Shown one piece after another: positions 11,480 to 23,884 of a DNA stretch of 64,000 nt (position 1 is the first letter of the stretch; each line of letters starts with the position of its first letter). The stretch is from Chrysemys picta bellii. Lineage: Eukaryota; Chordata; Testudines; Emydidae. A program made the position numbers and the translations under genes. Where the stretch lies: contig NC_088792.1 in assembly GCF_011386835.1 (NCBI RefSeq), positions 236,102,394 to 236,166,393 of the forward strand, in the 5' to 3' direction. The notes under the pieces were generated by a model that was not told the origin of the DNA, did no database searches, and worked only from the letters and a program-made list of their open reading frames with translations.

Positions 11480-12190
11480 AAGCAGGCTTCCTTAACTTTA
11501 TTTAAGATAAGAGGATATGTAATCGCAGTAAGAAGATGACCAGTGAGGAAGTTTTACAAGACTGTAAAACCTGATGGTGGTGATTTATTGTTATGACGAC
11601 AAGACTGCGGTGGCTTGTTTGTTAGCCTTTGATGGATTTGTAAAGCATTCCTCCTGGAATGTACTGATATGTCCATGTAAGGCTATCTGAACGTTGTTAC
11701 CTGAGAATTCAGAACTACGGAAAATGACTCTAGAAAACAGCTGTTAGAATGTTGAGCAAATTGCTGGAATTCTGCTAATAAAAAAGCATGAATGTTATCT
11801 CAGTGTTAATATGTATACTTGGATTTATTTCCACAAGTAAATCTGCCCAGATATTTTTGAATTACAGGCAGTGAAAATGTAACCTATTACTGACTTCTGC
11901 AAATAGTTCTGACTTTTTGAAGGGAGGTTCTATACCTCAAAAGAGAGGTTGGTTTTCTGAGTTAAGTCTTCTCAAGTACATATAATCTTTCCAATAATAA
12001 AGTACATAGACTTGTTTTGAACAAAACCATAGTAATATTATTTCATTAAGTGCTGACAATATGCTTATGCCTGCATGAAATGAGTACAGTCCCTGTCTCA
12101 AAAAATGTAGTCTGCTGACTGCTCTAAACTAGGTTATTAAAGATTTTGTGGTTGTAAAACCACTTGTTCAATATGAGCCGCTCCAGTGGG
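11480..12190. other. Unassigned non-coding DNA
   Basis: Contains AATAAA at 11779. Otherwise no recognised feature. Confidence 0.35.
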
Positions 12191-12224
12191 GAAAGATTTC
12201 ACTAAAAACTAGTCAGTTGGGTGT

Positions 12225-12395
12225 GTCAATGTTTGGGTGTCCAACCTTTGACTTCTATGGCCTAATTTTTCAGAGGTTCAGAGCATCCACCATTCCAGTG
12301 AAATCAAGGCCACATGTGGATATTTAGGGAATCAGGCCTTGGGCACCCAAAAAGTAAGACTTAAAGGCCAATTTTGAAAACTTGCACCTGACCCT
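12225..12395. repeat. Palindromic fold-back repeat
   Basis: TTGGGTGTCCAA at the left is matched by TTGGGCACCCAA at the right in inverted sense. Between them are the phrases AATTTTTCAGAGG and CCAGTGAAATCAAGG typical of the fold-back repeats listed elsewhere. Confidence 0.45.
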
Positions 12396-12711
12396 TTTCC
12401 CACCTTCAGTTCTAATCTTAGTGTACTCTTTTTTTGGGGGGAGAAGTTGATAGCTCATTTCCTTGCTAAGTTAGACTTTAAAATATAGGGTTTTGTAGCA
12501 AGAACTGTCTGTAATGCCATGCTGGGATATTGATTCAGTACTGGCTCAAAAGAAAGGTGTCACCTACTGAATCACCATCAGTACCTGTATTTTCCTTGGA
12601 GATCTTCAGTCCAAACATAGGAACCACCCTATTCAGCTTTTGAGAATGGATGCAACCTGAGCTCAAAGTGGTATGGCTGAAGGCCAAATTCAAACAAGCA
12701 TATAAAACCTA

Positions 12712-13645
12712 TAGAATGATGGGGCTGATCGGGACCATGAGAGGTCTCTAGTCCAGACCCCTTTGCTGAGGTGGGACTAAGTAAACCTAGACCATCCCTG
12801 ATAAGTGTGTGTTTGTCTATCCTGTTCTTAAAAACTTCCAATGATGGTGGATTCCACAGCCTCCCCTGGAAGCCTAATTCCAGAACTAAACTATCCTTAT
12901 AGTTGGAAAGTTTCCTGATATCAAACCTGAATTTTTCTTCCTGTGGATTAAGCCAATTACTACTTCTCCATGTCCACTGAAAGTAGAACAATTGACCACA
13001 GTCCTCTTTATAACAGCCATTAACATATTTGAAGAGTCTTATGAGATTTCCTCCTCAGTCTTCTTGGCATGTTTAGTCTTGAAGTGTGTGTGGTGTTTTT
13101 TTTTTTTTTTTAACCTTTCCTCATAGGTCAGGTTTTCTGAACCTTTTATCATCTTTGTCACTTTCCTCTGGGCTCTCTCCAATTTGTCCATATCTTTCGT
13201 CAAGTGTGGCATCCACAACTGGACACAATACTCCAGCTGAGACCTCACCAGTGCTGAATAAAGCATGTCTTACAGAGGATGCTCCTGTTAATACACCCCA
13301 GCATGACATTAGTCTTTTCAGCAACTGCGTCACATTGTTGACTCATGTTCAATTTGTGATCTACTATGACTCCTAGATCCTTTTCAGGACTACTACTTCC
13401 TAACCAGTTATTCCCCATTTTGTAGTTATGCATTTGACTTTTCCTTCTTAAATGCAATACTTTGCACTTATCTTTATTGAATTCCATCTTGTTGATTCCA
13501 GACCAGTTCTCCAATTTGTCCATTTTGAATTCTATTCCTGCTCTCTAAAGTACTTGACATTCCTTCCAGCATGATGTCATCTGAAAATTTTGTAAGCATA
13601 TGCTTACACTGCATTTTCCAAATAACTAATGAAAATATCAAATAG
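12712..13645 (-). mobile_element. CR1 LINE, reverse strand, 5'-truncated
   Basis: On the reverse strand, in order: MDKLENWSGINKMEFNKDKC (from 13523), NNWLGSSSPEKDLGVIVDHK, MSQQCDAVAEKTNVMLGCIN, LYSALVRSQLEYCVQLWMPH (from 13266), a poly(A)-like patch at 13097-13113, and the C-terminal FRFDIRKLSNYKDSLVLE block near 12900. The 3' end is close to 12712. Frames shift several times, so it is dead. Confidence 0.9.
13245..13523 (-). pseudogene. CR1 reverse-transcriptase thumb remnant
   Basis: A 92-codon open frame from the CR1 region just after the catalytic loop, ending where a frameshift separates it from the SALVRSQLEYCVQLW block at 13039-13266. It represents the same subfamily as the 6570-7680 copy. 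Confidence 0.75.
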
Positions 13646-13805
13646 TACCTTTATAATATTTTTCCTTTTCAGACAGGAATAGCTCCACAGTGGACACAAC
13701 TGTCATGGTTCACTTTGCTAAAAAGTAAGAATGGATATTCTTGTTGAACTTTTTGCTATGAGTGAAGCCATTGTCTTCCTTAGTTAATTTTGGTGATATT
13801 CATAT

Positions 13806-13992
13806 CTATTGATCAATCTAGACACTGAGGCAACTGGCTAAAGCACTGAACTGGGTCTCGGGACTGGGATTCTGCCACTGGCCTTCCCCTCTCTCTATCT
13901 CAGTTTTCCCATTTACAAATTGGGTATAATGATGCTGAGCTCCTTTTGTAAAGCACTTTGAGATCCTCTGAAAAGTTCTAGGTGTTACCTAT
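13806..13992 (+). repeat. MIR-type SINE
   Basis: Blocks in MIR order: ACTGGGATTCTGCCACTGGC, TCTCAGTTTTCCCATTTAC, TTGGGTATAATGATGCTGAG and TTTGTAAAGCACTTTGAGAT. The last matches the sauropsid MIR 3' end. Confidence 0.75.
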
Positions 13993-16390
13993 TGGTTTTA
14001 TACTGCCAACTATCACCATAATATGTGAGTGCCCTCCACATAAAATCTAGCATCTGAACACTTCTCTTTGTAGTATTAATTGACACTGATACACTTACCA
14101 CTGGTGCACATGTTAAATAACTACATGAAGTACATCAGTTGTCCATATTTTCTCTGTGCTGCTTTGGACAGCATTTAGCCTTTTTAGTTCATTTTTTCCT
14201 CCATGTGCCAGTGTCAGCAGGAACACTGAACCTCTCTTGGCTGATCAATTTGTTTATTTTACTTGCTTCCAAATAAATTTTCTATTTAAAAAAAATCTAA
14301 AAAGTGAAGGAAAATAGGGTAGAAGTTACCCCCCCCCCCCCCATTAATAACCTACAGTAGGTGCAGTAACTGTGGCATAAATTGCCATTTGTTCTTCACT
14401 GGAAACAGTTCCAGTCTGTCAATGTGTGTGTGTGTGTGTGTGTATATGTATATATATATATTGGTCTACTCTAAATAGCTACAACTATTATTCTTTACTT
14501 TACAGTAACATAAGAAACTGTAGCTTCTGTGCTGTAACTGAATGCACAAAGCAATCTATAGAACCAGGAAAATATTCAGAACATCCTCCCTGTTCTGTTT
14601 TTGCTTGTTTTTTTCCAAAGCTTTTATTCCTAAATATATTGTATCTAGAACTTCAAAAGCAATGGACCTGCATACAGAACGGCTTCTGAGAATGCCACAA
14701 TGCTAGCTTCTGTTCTAAGCCCCAATCCTATTAAGATACATGTTTAACTTTGAGCACTTGAGTAGTTTGTGTGAGACCACTGAAATCTATAAAGCTGGGA
14801 GTATGGATAAATGAACATCATAATCTATTACTCCTGACTGTTCCGCAACAGCCAAAACACTGAGGCTCTAAATTGTGTGGAGAGTGGAGGATGAGAGAAG
14901 AAACAGCAGCCTCTGTGGAAAGAAGGATGAAAGGCAGCAGCTTCCTGTTGTGGGAGGCAAGCTAAAGTACTGGGGGGGGAAAAAGTACTCGCAAGGAGAT
15001 TCTCACATATCCTCTTAAAAAAATTAGATGACAGAACTGGAAAACTGCAGGTTGCCCAGGTTAAGATAGGAAGAGTGGGGGGCCAATAGTCAGGTTAAAG
15101 TATTCCTTAATTTTCCCCTTGCTCATGAGGATTTAGAAACCCAAAAACCCAAGTCTAAATTTCCCAAATTTAGGTATATGTTGCATCTTGATCTGGCCCC
15201 CATCTGTAATTGGGTCAATTCAAAACCCATTGATGTGACCACCAGCCCTGCTTCCATCCCAAACTCTGGGATGGAAAAGTTTGAACCTATCTGTAATCAA
15301 AACAATTTCATTTGCCATGTTCTTGTAACAGGACATCTCCTAGTTGCATAAAGAACTTAACACAGGAGATAGTCATCCAAGAAAGAGAGACCAGTAACAT
15401 TGAGGGTTTAGTCTTAAACCATTGAAGTCAGTTGTTGGTTTTTTCCAAATACTTCCATGGGAGGAGGATAAGGCCCACAATTCAGAAATTTCTTACAGAA
15501 GTCAGTTAAATCTGCAGATTTTCCAATTTGTCCTTAGGATTTGTACTAAAAGAACTAAATCGGATACAGGAATTGAATTCCCTGCCAAATCCCCACTGTA
15601 TCACTATAATGTGCAATGCTATGTTAGCCTTACAATACTCTGCATTTGATTGACCTTTCCACTCAAAACTCCAGTACAGTGTCAAGAACTTGTAACACAG
15701 AGGTAGAAAAACACCAGCCAATGCAAACACTATCTATGAAAAGGAGAAAGATTGAATTGTGCACTCTGTCAGCTTAATATGTATCCAAAACTTGATTTCA
15801 TTCTTGTGAAAAAAGCTGCCAATACAGAAAAGGCTGGAAAATATATCCCTTCTCATAGCAACCTTTGCATCCAGGGTGGGACTTTCTCTTTTACTTCCCT
15901 TCTTCCTCCTGCTTCCCAAACAGACTGTTTTTTAATATACGTGAGTTGGACAAACATCTTTGTTCCTATAAGAAACTGCCAGGCTTGTGATTCCCTCCTG
16001 GAGGCCATGGTCTGAGTGCCGGCAGAATCAGAACATTATTCCAAGGAGAATTTCTCACCTCAGTACTGCTGGCACGGAGGCTTTCTTCTTAATGAGGAAA
16101 TCGTTTACCTCAGAAATGATACCTTGTTTGCCTAGCTTCGAGTTCTTTAACTGCAAAAACAGACTGGAGACTATTTTGGCTTGTTGTTTGAGCTCTGCAA
16201 TAGAGAAGCCTACAACAAACCTATTCTACCTCAGAAGATCAAAAGAAAGACTCCAGTTTTGGGATTCTTAGGACTACTTCATCTGGCGGGAAAGCATCAA
16301 GTAGATAAAGAAAACTAACTTCTTTAACAGTTTAAAAGCATGTTGCTTTTGTTGCTAACAACGTAGTACATCAGAAGTTGGCAAATGTAC
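13993..16390. other. Mostly unassigned DNA with a decayed fold-back fragment
   Basis: Around 14715-14810 phrases such as CCCCAATCCTATTAAG, TGAGCACTTGAGTAG and CCACTGAAATC match the fold-back repeat group. Nothing else was recognised apart from the microsatellite. Confidence 0.35.
14423..14461. repeat. (GT)n(TA)n microsatellite
   Basis: About eleven GT units followed by TA repeats. A run of 14 C at 14329-14342 lies just upstream. Confidence 0.9.
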
Positions 16391-16394
16391 CACA

Positions 16395-16660
16395 TTTTGA
16401 GCTTGATTCTCCTCTTATTTACACCAGTTCTACACTGATTTAAAGTAATTATGCCTGAAGGCAAGGGGAAAGAAATGGAGTAACTTCATGTTTTACCATT
16501 ATTTACTAATTACTATTAACTATTTATTTTATAAGAGAATGTGGCCCCTTTAAAAATTCTACTAAAATCAAACTTAATTCACTTAAAGCCTGATGCGAAG
16601 CCCATTGAAGTCAATAGAGAGACTCCGGCTGACTCTGATGGGCTTTGGATCAGCCCCCTA
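16395..16660. repeat. Two adjacent fold-back repeat fragments
   Basis: 16396-16486 contains TTGATTCTCCTCTTATTTAC and ACCAGTTCTACACTGATTTA, an ancient repeat whose full form is palindromic. At 16590-16660, AAGCCCATTGAAGTCAATAG is followed by GATGGGCTTTGGATCAG, forming a hairpin: AGCCCAT pairs with ATGGGCT. Confidence 0.5.
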
Positions 16661-16964
16661 GAGTCCATTTTAGAAAATCTTATTAGATACAGCTAATAAA
16701 TGAGGAAAAGTAAATCAAGAAATACAAACACTTTCATGCCAGTGTGAGATTAATACAATCTATGATTTGCCAATGGCCTTTTAGAAAGGTTGGAACCACT
16801 TACTTAAAATATTACTGTATATGTTTGTCCAATTAATTTGCATGTGCATCTCTCATAAGTTAGTAAATTATTGCACATGGGCAATATAGCATTGTATAGT
16901 TGTCCCCTAGCTGTCAGAAACATACCAGTTTGTTGTATAGATGGGGCCTTAAATGCAGAGTTAG

Positions 16965-17105
16965 TCATAGAAGTGTGACCAGAAGGGACCACCAGATCAT
17001 CTAGACTGACCTCCTGTATATCACAGGCCACTAAAATCATCTAGCTACCTCCACAGCCAGCCCAACCGCCAGAATTAGACCAAAGTATTACAGCCCTCAG
17101 GAGAC
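16965..17105 (-). mobile_element. CR1 3'-terminal fragment, reverse strand
   Basis: Forward strand reads AGAAGTGTGACCAGAAGGGA, ATCATCTAGACTGACCTCC and TATATCACAGGCCACTAAAA, the reverse complement of a CR1 3' end. Confidence 0.75.
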
Positions 17106-17667
17106 TAGACTGTTATGTGACACAGGCCGAGAACAGAGAGCAAGACTGGGCCACAGTGCTTCAGCCAGCTCCATGCCACAGAGCAGAGTGGGGGGTTAGG
17201 ATTTGTTTCACAGCTATTTGACCTTTGTGAACATCTTGCCACTGACAGGTAATTTTTCTTTATAGCTGGATGAGTGCATTGACTGCACAATATTCAACAG
17301 AACATTTCCAATAAACCTCTAGCTACTGGAATTTGTGTGGAGATAAGTGAATTATATATCTGAGTCTGTAATTTCTACCTGGCAGAGGGATTTGAACATT
17401 TTAAGTGAACTTTACGAGTTTTAACCTGGAATGAACTTTAAAAAGTTGCTGATGACTAATGTAAAATCTTATGTAGAAAGAATTTTGCTTGTGTATGATA
17501 TTTTTTTTCTTTCCCTCCTATTTTATTGCAAAGGACAATTGACCTTCCTGAACTTGTAATTAGACAGAATGATGCAATATGCAAATATATGAGAGGGCCC
17601 TTTCAGCTGAAGACTAAAAGTGCTTAGTGTTTTATACTATGAAGCATAGGCAGGCATAAATAGGTAA

Positions 17668-18910
17668 ACTCATAGACTTTAAGGTCAGAAGGGACCATTA
17701 TGATCATCTGGTCTGACCCCCTGCATGATGCAGGCCACAAAGCCGTTCCTACCCTTTCCCTTGACTTTGCTGTTGAAGTCCCCAAATCATGTGGCCTAGA
17801 GACTTCAATTGGCAGAGAATCCTCCAGCTAGCGATCCCTGCCCCATGCTGCGGAGGAAGGCGAAAAACCTCCAGGGCCTCTGCCAATTTACCCTGGAGGA
17901 AAATTCCTTCCCGACCCCAAATATGGCGATCAGTAAAACCCCGAGCATGTAGGCAAGAGTCTCCAGCCTGACCCTCGTTAGCCATTATACTGTTTACTTG
18001 ACATGGCATGGTATTCCTTTGACTAAAATCATGTTTTTCCATTAAACCATTCCCTCCATAAACTTATCTAGCTTAATCTTAAAACCAGACAGGTCCTTCG
18101 CCCCCACCGTTTCCCTCGGAAGGCTGTTCCAATATTTCACCCCCCTGACGGTCAGAAACCTTCGTCTAATTTCAAGCCTAAACTTCCCCACTGCCAGTTT
18201 ATATCCATTCGTTCTCGTGTCCACATTAGTACTGAGCTGGAATAATTCCTCTCCCTCCCTGATATTTATCCCTCTGATATATTTAAAGAGAGCAATCATA
18301 TCCCCCCTCAGCCTTCGTTTGGTCAGGCTAAACAACCCGAGCTCCTCTAGTCTCCTTTCATACGACAGGTTTTCCATTCCTCTGATCATCCTAGTGGCCC
18401 TTCTCTGTACCCGTTCCAGTTTGAGTTCATCTTTTTTAAACATGGGAGACCAGAACTGCACACAGTACTCCAGATGAGGTCTCACCAGCGCCTTATACAA
18501 CGGAAGCAGCACCTCCTTATCCCTACTAGATATACCCCGCCTAATGCATCCCAAGACCGCATTGGTTTTTTTTCACCGCCACGTCACATTGTCTACTCAT
18601 AGTCATCCTGCGGTCTACAAGGACCCCGAGGTCTTTCTCCTCCTCGGTTACTTCCAACTGATGCGTCCCCAGCTTGTAACTAAAATTGTTGTTGGTCATC
18701 CCTAAATGCATCACCTTACACTTTTCACTATTAAATTTCATCCTATTTCTGATACTCCAATTCACAAGGTCATTCAAGTCTTCCTGCAGAATATCCCTAT
18801 CCTCCTCCGAATTGGCAATACCTCCCAGCTTTGTGTCATCCGCAAACTTTATCAGCCCACTCCTACAATCGGTTCCGAGGTCAGTAATGAATAGATTAAA
18901 TAAACTACCA
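17668..18910 (-). mobile_element. CR1 LINE, relatively young, reverse strand
   Basis: Begins near 18910 within the GSLFNLFITDLGTDC block and runs to the CR1 3' end at 17668-17700 (CATAGACTTTAAGGTCAGAA on the forward strand). It includes an extended 3' UTR. It keeps many CpG sites and near-consensus protein sequence, unlike other copies here. The reverse transcriptase is open over about 290 codons apart from one frame change in a T8 tract at 18567-18574. It is strongly 5'-truncated, as usual for CR1. Confidence 0.93.
18042..18908 (-). pseudogene. CR1 reverse-transcriptase C-terminus, one frameshift
   Basis: The upstream part (18541-18908) has IKFADDTKLGGIANSEEDRD, containing the catalytic ADD-type loop, then the VTEEEKDLGVLVDRRMTMSR block. 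The frame breaks at a T8 tract near 18567. The downstream part (18042-18554) opens with MGCIRRGISSRDKEVLLPLY, then LVRPHLEYCVQFWSP and the C-terminal RFLTVRGVKYWNSLPRETV block, ending with a natural-looking stop. A homopolymer slip is the simplest explanation. The N-terminal half is missing. Confidence 0.85.
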
Positions 18911-18964
18911 ATGCAGCCTTTCTGTACAGTCTTTTGCTTTGATACTAATACATGTAGACACATG

Positions 18965-19720
18965 GGATAAAAGTGTGATTTAAAACAGCTGCATAATAAC
19001 CAGAACTGGATGACTTATCACAATTTTCACTGAATATCCTTGTGAAGTTTTAAATGAACTTGCTCCAGCCGTGTTCATGGCCCTATTGACCGTTGACTGT
19101 TTAACTCTGTGAACTTGACATTCCTTCATATGGAATATAAACAAATACAGATGGCCTTAATACTGTAGCATGGTACTGGATGTTGGAATGAGGGATTTAG
19201 CAAATTTTAGAAAACATATTATTTCAATTAAATGAAAAAGAAAAAAGTTCCAAGGTATTTGCTCTCTATTGAATTATATGATCGATACCCTTGTTAAAAT
19301 AAATTTCAAAATGTTGGGCTCAGTCCAACAAAAAATATCTGTGGCCTTCATGTCATTTAAACCCTGGAAGGCCATGGATGCTGGCTGCAGAGTGCCAAGG
19401 AGAATGGGAGGGGGAGAAAGAGAGAGCTCATGGTGGGAGTCGCTGAGTTGTTCTTGGAAAGAAGAACTCTTGTCTCTGCCTTATGTCATGATGACCCTCA
19501 GGCCCCTATTCTGGTTCAGTCAATATCCGTCTATAAGGACTATGTAGCCCTAAGTGAGTTTGTACAGCCCAAAGGTGGAAGTAATTCCCATGGCACGTCT
19601 TAAAAAGGTAAAGAAACACTTCAAGCCTGAACTATTGGCAGGTTAATTCAAAGGTCTTTGGTTTTTGTAATACTTCAAAGAGCAGAGGCTAATTGAAAGG
19701 TGAGTTCCTTGCCTTGATCG
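18965..19720. other. Unassigned non-coding DNA
   Basis: No repeat family or coding motif recognised. Confidence 0.4.
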
Positions 19721-19724
19721 CTAG

Positions 19725-20125
19725 AGCCCTGACTCCATAGGGCACTTATGCCTAAACTGAAGCCAGTGGGACAGTTAATATACCTAAAATTTCAGCATGT
19801 GCTTCAGAACCTTTTTGTATCTAGATGTGGGCCTCTCCCCCACATAACTGCAAAGTCAAGAGAAGAGTGGGAGGCTTCTCTCCTCCGTGGTTTGACTTTA
19901 ATATAGGATGAGAATGGCAAGTCTTCAGTCAAATGAACAACTAGTTTTCTTCTCCTAGCCTGGCAGGAGCAAAGAGTAGCTTTCGGCTGATCTCTAGGTT
20001 AGAATGACACATGTGCCGAAACCATTAAGAACACATTGACTTCAGTGTGGCTGCTCATATGCTTAAGGTCTTTGCTGGATCAGGGTCAGAGTGCTCAGAA
20101 TGTTGCAGGATCAAGCCCTTATTTC
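19725..20125. repeat. Decayed fold-back repeat fragments
   Basis: At 20033-20050 the core reads ACATTGACTTCAGTGTGG, flanked by TGCTCATATGCTTAAGG and TTTGCTGGATCAGGGTC. A second piece at 19725-19815 has GCCCTGACTCCATAGGG and CAGCATGTGCTTCAGAACC. Both resemble half-copies of the repeat at 58212-58435. Confidence 0.4.
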
Positions 20126-20221
20126 AGGAGAGGGTTTTAACCTCATCAAGTACCATGTAAAATGCCTATCTCAATACCCCTTTCACCGGCCTCATCACCC
20201 AGCACTTCTGAAAGTTCATAG

Positions 20222-20350
20222 ATTTTTAAGATGTTAAGACCAGATGTTCAATGTTATGATTTTTCCAGTCTGATCTCATGCATAACACAAGCCATAGAAG
20301 TTTCACCCAATGATTCTTGCATCGAGCCCATAACTTCTGGGCTAGTTTAA
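20222..20350 (-). mobile_element. CR1 3'-terminal fragment, reverse strand
   Basis: Forward strand has TTTTAAGATGTTAAGACCAG, CAGTCTGATCTCATGCATAA, CACAAGCCATAGAAGTTTCA and GCATCGAGCCCATAACTTC, which match the reverse complement of a turtle CR1 3' end. Confidence 0.75.
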
Positions 20351-22508
20351 GTTTCTTAGGGCAAACTTTCTAAATGATCATGTCAAGTTTCTATGTTCAT
20401 TGCTTATACTTGAGGTAAATCAGGTTTCTTTTCCAGAACCAGTGTCATTCAGGTTTAAGTCATGTCAAAAGCAAATGTGCTCCTTCATGAAAATATTCAG
20501 TAACGTTTGAGGAAAATGTTGCTGATTTTGCTGAATACTCTGCAATAGGAGAGTAATTCAGGTGGCATTTTATGTCAAAATTTTATAGTAACAAGTTAAG
20601 TGAGTCTAAATTTTTGAGGGCTATTTAATTTCTTAGGAACTGAGTTGGGGGGAGGGGGAATCCTTAATATCTGCACCACAGAGATTGCAGAAGCCAAATA
20701 AAGTTTCTTCCATTGACTTATTCAGTGTGGAAGCCTGCACTTTTTTTGTGGGTGAACTAAACCATTAAAATGTACTCTATTTTTAATACAGATGTTAATT
20801 GTAACTGAATTCATCTTAAGAAAAAGGGCTTAATTCGGTATAGCTCACATGTTGAATAATTTTGCTGCTGAAATTCTTTAGATCTATGGAATAAGAAAAG
20901 ACTAACTTATAGGTGTCTTTCTCAGCAATGATAGGGTCTTCATCATGTCTCCAGCAGTAGCACAACAGTGAGATGTGGAATGGATCTCTTACAATATTTG
21001 TAAATCATGATCCCAGGACTCTTTTGTTCATAGAACATGCTGAGAAAGGCTGCCCAAATGTAATCAGGAAATACCAGAAATCTCATGACAGAGCTTGTTC
21101 TTGTGAAATGTTCAGCCAGTTTGCAAATTTAAGAAATTTGAATAATTGTCCAGTATGAACCTTGGAGTTATTTAAGATTTGCCCAATGCTTGTCCTTCAA
21201 AATATTACAAGTAGTAATATTCTTTTTTACAGCAGCCAACACTGTTAGTCAATTTACAGTGTGAATAAAAGACCAGCTGTTTCATTCTTATCTCACATAT
21301 AATGAAGTAAACAAAGTATACACTCAGGTCAGTGGAGTTGCACCTATTCAAAACTGGTGTACAGGGCAAACAGATCCAAAGTATTTGTCCCTAAGAGATT
21401 ATAATGCAATTGTGGGTTTGATGAGTGAGGAACAAGTAAAAGAGAGGGGCTGGTAAAAGAAGGAAAAGGGTTAAGTGTAATAAGACAATGGAGTTTCCCC
21501 AATATGGTGGAATACATGTCTTGATGGCTTCATTATATACATACACTTTTAAACTGGTTAATGAACCAATGGAAAGTTCATGTGTAAATGGAAATATAGC
21601 CCAACTATAACAAAACAGATTGTGGCATGCGAAAATAGGAGCCCTGCAAATTATAAATAAGCTTATTTTTTGACTAAATAATAATAAAATGAACCACAAT
21701 AACAAACTAATACCATTAACAAAATACATCCAAATTAGGAATGTTATACATAATACAGATGAGTGAGAAGATGAGACTAGCCAAAATCTTATTCCTTTTC
21801 TAATTATTGTCAACACAACATTGATCATACAAAAAAGCTCCTAGAAATAACAACTTAATTGAGAAATCAAGTACTCAAATATCATTAAGGTGAGTTTTTA
21901 ACCTTCAGACTACCCTCTTCTGATTATGCCTTAAAATATAGTTTCTCTGTATATCATACTTCTTTATATTTATTTATATAAATAAATATAAATAATTTCT
22001 TTCATTAGCTTTACATACAGTAAGTCATAATCCAGGACTGCTCCTTTTTCATTAGCCACCAGAAATAGTATGTAATTTAGATGGAGTAAATGGGCCAAAG
22101 GTATTAACATGATTTTGTTACTGTTCAACATTAAACAAGATTTGGGGTGTGGTAGGCAGAGATCTCACCCTGCTTAACAAGGAATAACAGTTAAATTGTT
22201 TAAAATTTAAAATATTAAATAAGGCATTTGTTCCCGTGTTTTCTTTTTAGCTGGAGAGAGTTTTTAAAAGGAAAAACTCCCTTCTCTGGTAGTCTTTTTA
22301 GATCATACTAAAGATGGTAATAACTATCCTTTTGGGGGAAAACAGACATTAGTTGATGTCATTTGGGTCCCTTTCAGGATGATCAAGTCCCGAGATTCCA
22401 GGAGATGGTGGGGGTGGCAGCCATGATGCTGAAACTAGCTCCAGGAGCCAATTTTTCTCCCTGAAGTCTCTTTTTTTCTTCAAAGACCCACAAAGGGAAT
22501 GAGGGGTG
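20351..22508. other. Unassigned AT-rich DNA
   Basis: Contains a 145-codon hydrophobic open frame on the reverse strand (21391-21828), which I regard as chance. A palindromic TTTATATAAATAAATATAAA stretch is at 21970. Confidence 0.4.
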
Positions 22509-22516
22509 GAATAGCC

Positions 22517-22970
22517 CAGTGGTTCTCAACCTTTCCAGACTACTGTACCTCTTTCAGGATTCTGAAGCCCAAGCCCTGCCACCCAGGGCTGAAGCATATA
22601 ACTTAGTTTTGTGGGGCCCCAGGCAATAGCCCTGCTTGCCACCCCCTAATGCCACCCCTGCACTTGTGACCCCCCCCAACCCATCTTGCAACCCCCAGGG
22701 TGAGAAACACTTATCTAGATGAGTTGATGTACCCCCTGGAAGACGCCTTGTATACCCCAGCTACTTGTCAGAGAGAAACTGAGTTCTCACTCTCTTTGGT
22801 TGGCCATAGATTGCCATACCTAGGATTGCCAATTTTGGTTGGATGTGTTCCTTGAGGTTTCATCACCTGACATAATCTTTAATTAGAGATCAATCTTCAA
22901 TTTCCTGGAGACTCCAGGATAATCGGGGAGGGTTGGCAACCCTACTCGTACCCCTGCTTGAGAACCACTG
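22517..22970. mobile_element. 454-bp hAT-type element with 8-bp target duplication
   Basis: Exact 8-bp duplications GAATAGCC at 22509-22516 and 22971-22978. Ends are CAGTGGTTCTCAACC and GCTTGAGAACCACTG, the classic hAT/Charlie-type terminal repeats. It has no transposase, and a second element is nested inside (22822-22943). Confidence 0.92.
22822..22943. mobile_element. Nested inverted-repeat element inside the hAT copy
   Basis: Starts AGGATTGCCAA and ends TTGGCAACCCT, an inverted pair differing at one position. The interior includes TGACATAATCTTTAATTAGA and TCCTGGAGACTCCAGGATAA. I recognise it as a common turtle mini-element. Target duplications are not clear. Confidence 0.65.
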
Positions 22971-22978
22971 GAATAGCC

Positions 22979-23880
22979 ATCCCCTTATTATTTTCTTCAT
23001 AAATTAGGCTTAATTTAAGCCTAAAATTCAAAAATGCTAATTTTGGTTTAGTAAACAAGAGTAAAACCAAAAATCACTAAGCATGATTTTAACATTGAGT
23101 TATTAGGGTTTTTCCTTTAAACTAATTTAATTTGGAGGGTTTGGTTTTGGGGGGATTTTTTGTACTTTTTTCTATTAACATTTGTTATTAGTTATTGGGG
23201 CATTTTATGAACTTGTACATTTTACAGTTGAATTTACAGTTAGGGTAAATTTGTAGGCCCAGTTATTACAACATAACAAACTTTTCAGACTTTGGCTTGA
23301 TTTTTAAGTCACAGTAAGGGGATGGATAGAATGTCATCCACCCAGGAATCATAGTTCACCCTGGCTTGGAAAATTGATAGACTAGAATTGTTAAGTAAGT
23401 AGAGTCCCCTATAAAACTATGACCCACAGAGAGATACAGACCAATTGTTTCTTGTTTAACACTTAAGCCAGGACAGAGAACACCTAATTAGCATTTGAAA
23501 GGACCATTAGCAAAGCAGGAAGGCAGTCGCCTTGGGAGGGATGGGAAAAGAAACCGAAACAAACTTCCATCTACTTTAAGTAATATTTGTTAAACCAGAT
23601 CCAGCAGGCAAGAAACACTTCTGTGGGGAAGGCAGCCAACCATATACAACAAGATTACAGGAAAGTTTTAAAGGCTAGGTAAAATTTGGAAGGTAGCCTA
23701 TCATTCTACTAAATCTCAAGTTGCAACTGTGCCAGGATAGGAATATAGATTAGTTCATTACCCAAAATAGTACTCCTGCATAAACATTATTCTTCATACA
23801 ATAATGCTAACCATAGCTTTCCTGCTTTTTATGAACAAGTTGATACGTGACCACATAACCTCAGTTACTCCTCCAGGTTC
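22979..23880. other. Unassigned AT-rich DNA
   Basis: No family or coding motif recognised. Confidence 0.4.
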
Positions 23881-23884
23881 TTTT

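Noticed and set aside
14423..14461. Possible promoter-like TATA repeats
   Set aside because: It is a plain GT/TA microsatellite.
21391..21828. 145-codon hydrophobic open frame on the reverse strand
   Set aside because: AT-rich sequence with biased Leu/Ile/Phe content gives hydrophobic chance frames. No motif or neighbouring exon signal supports it.
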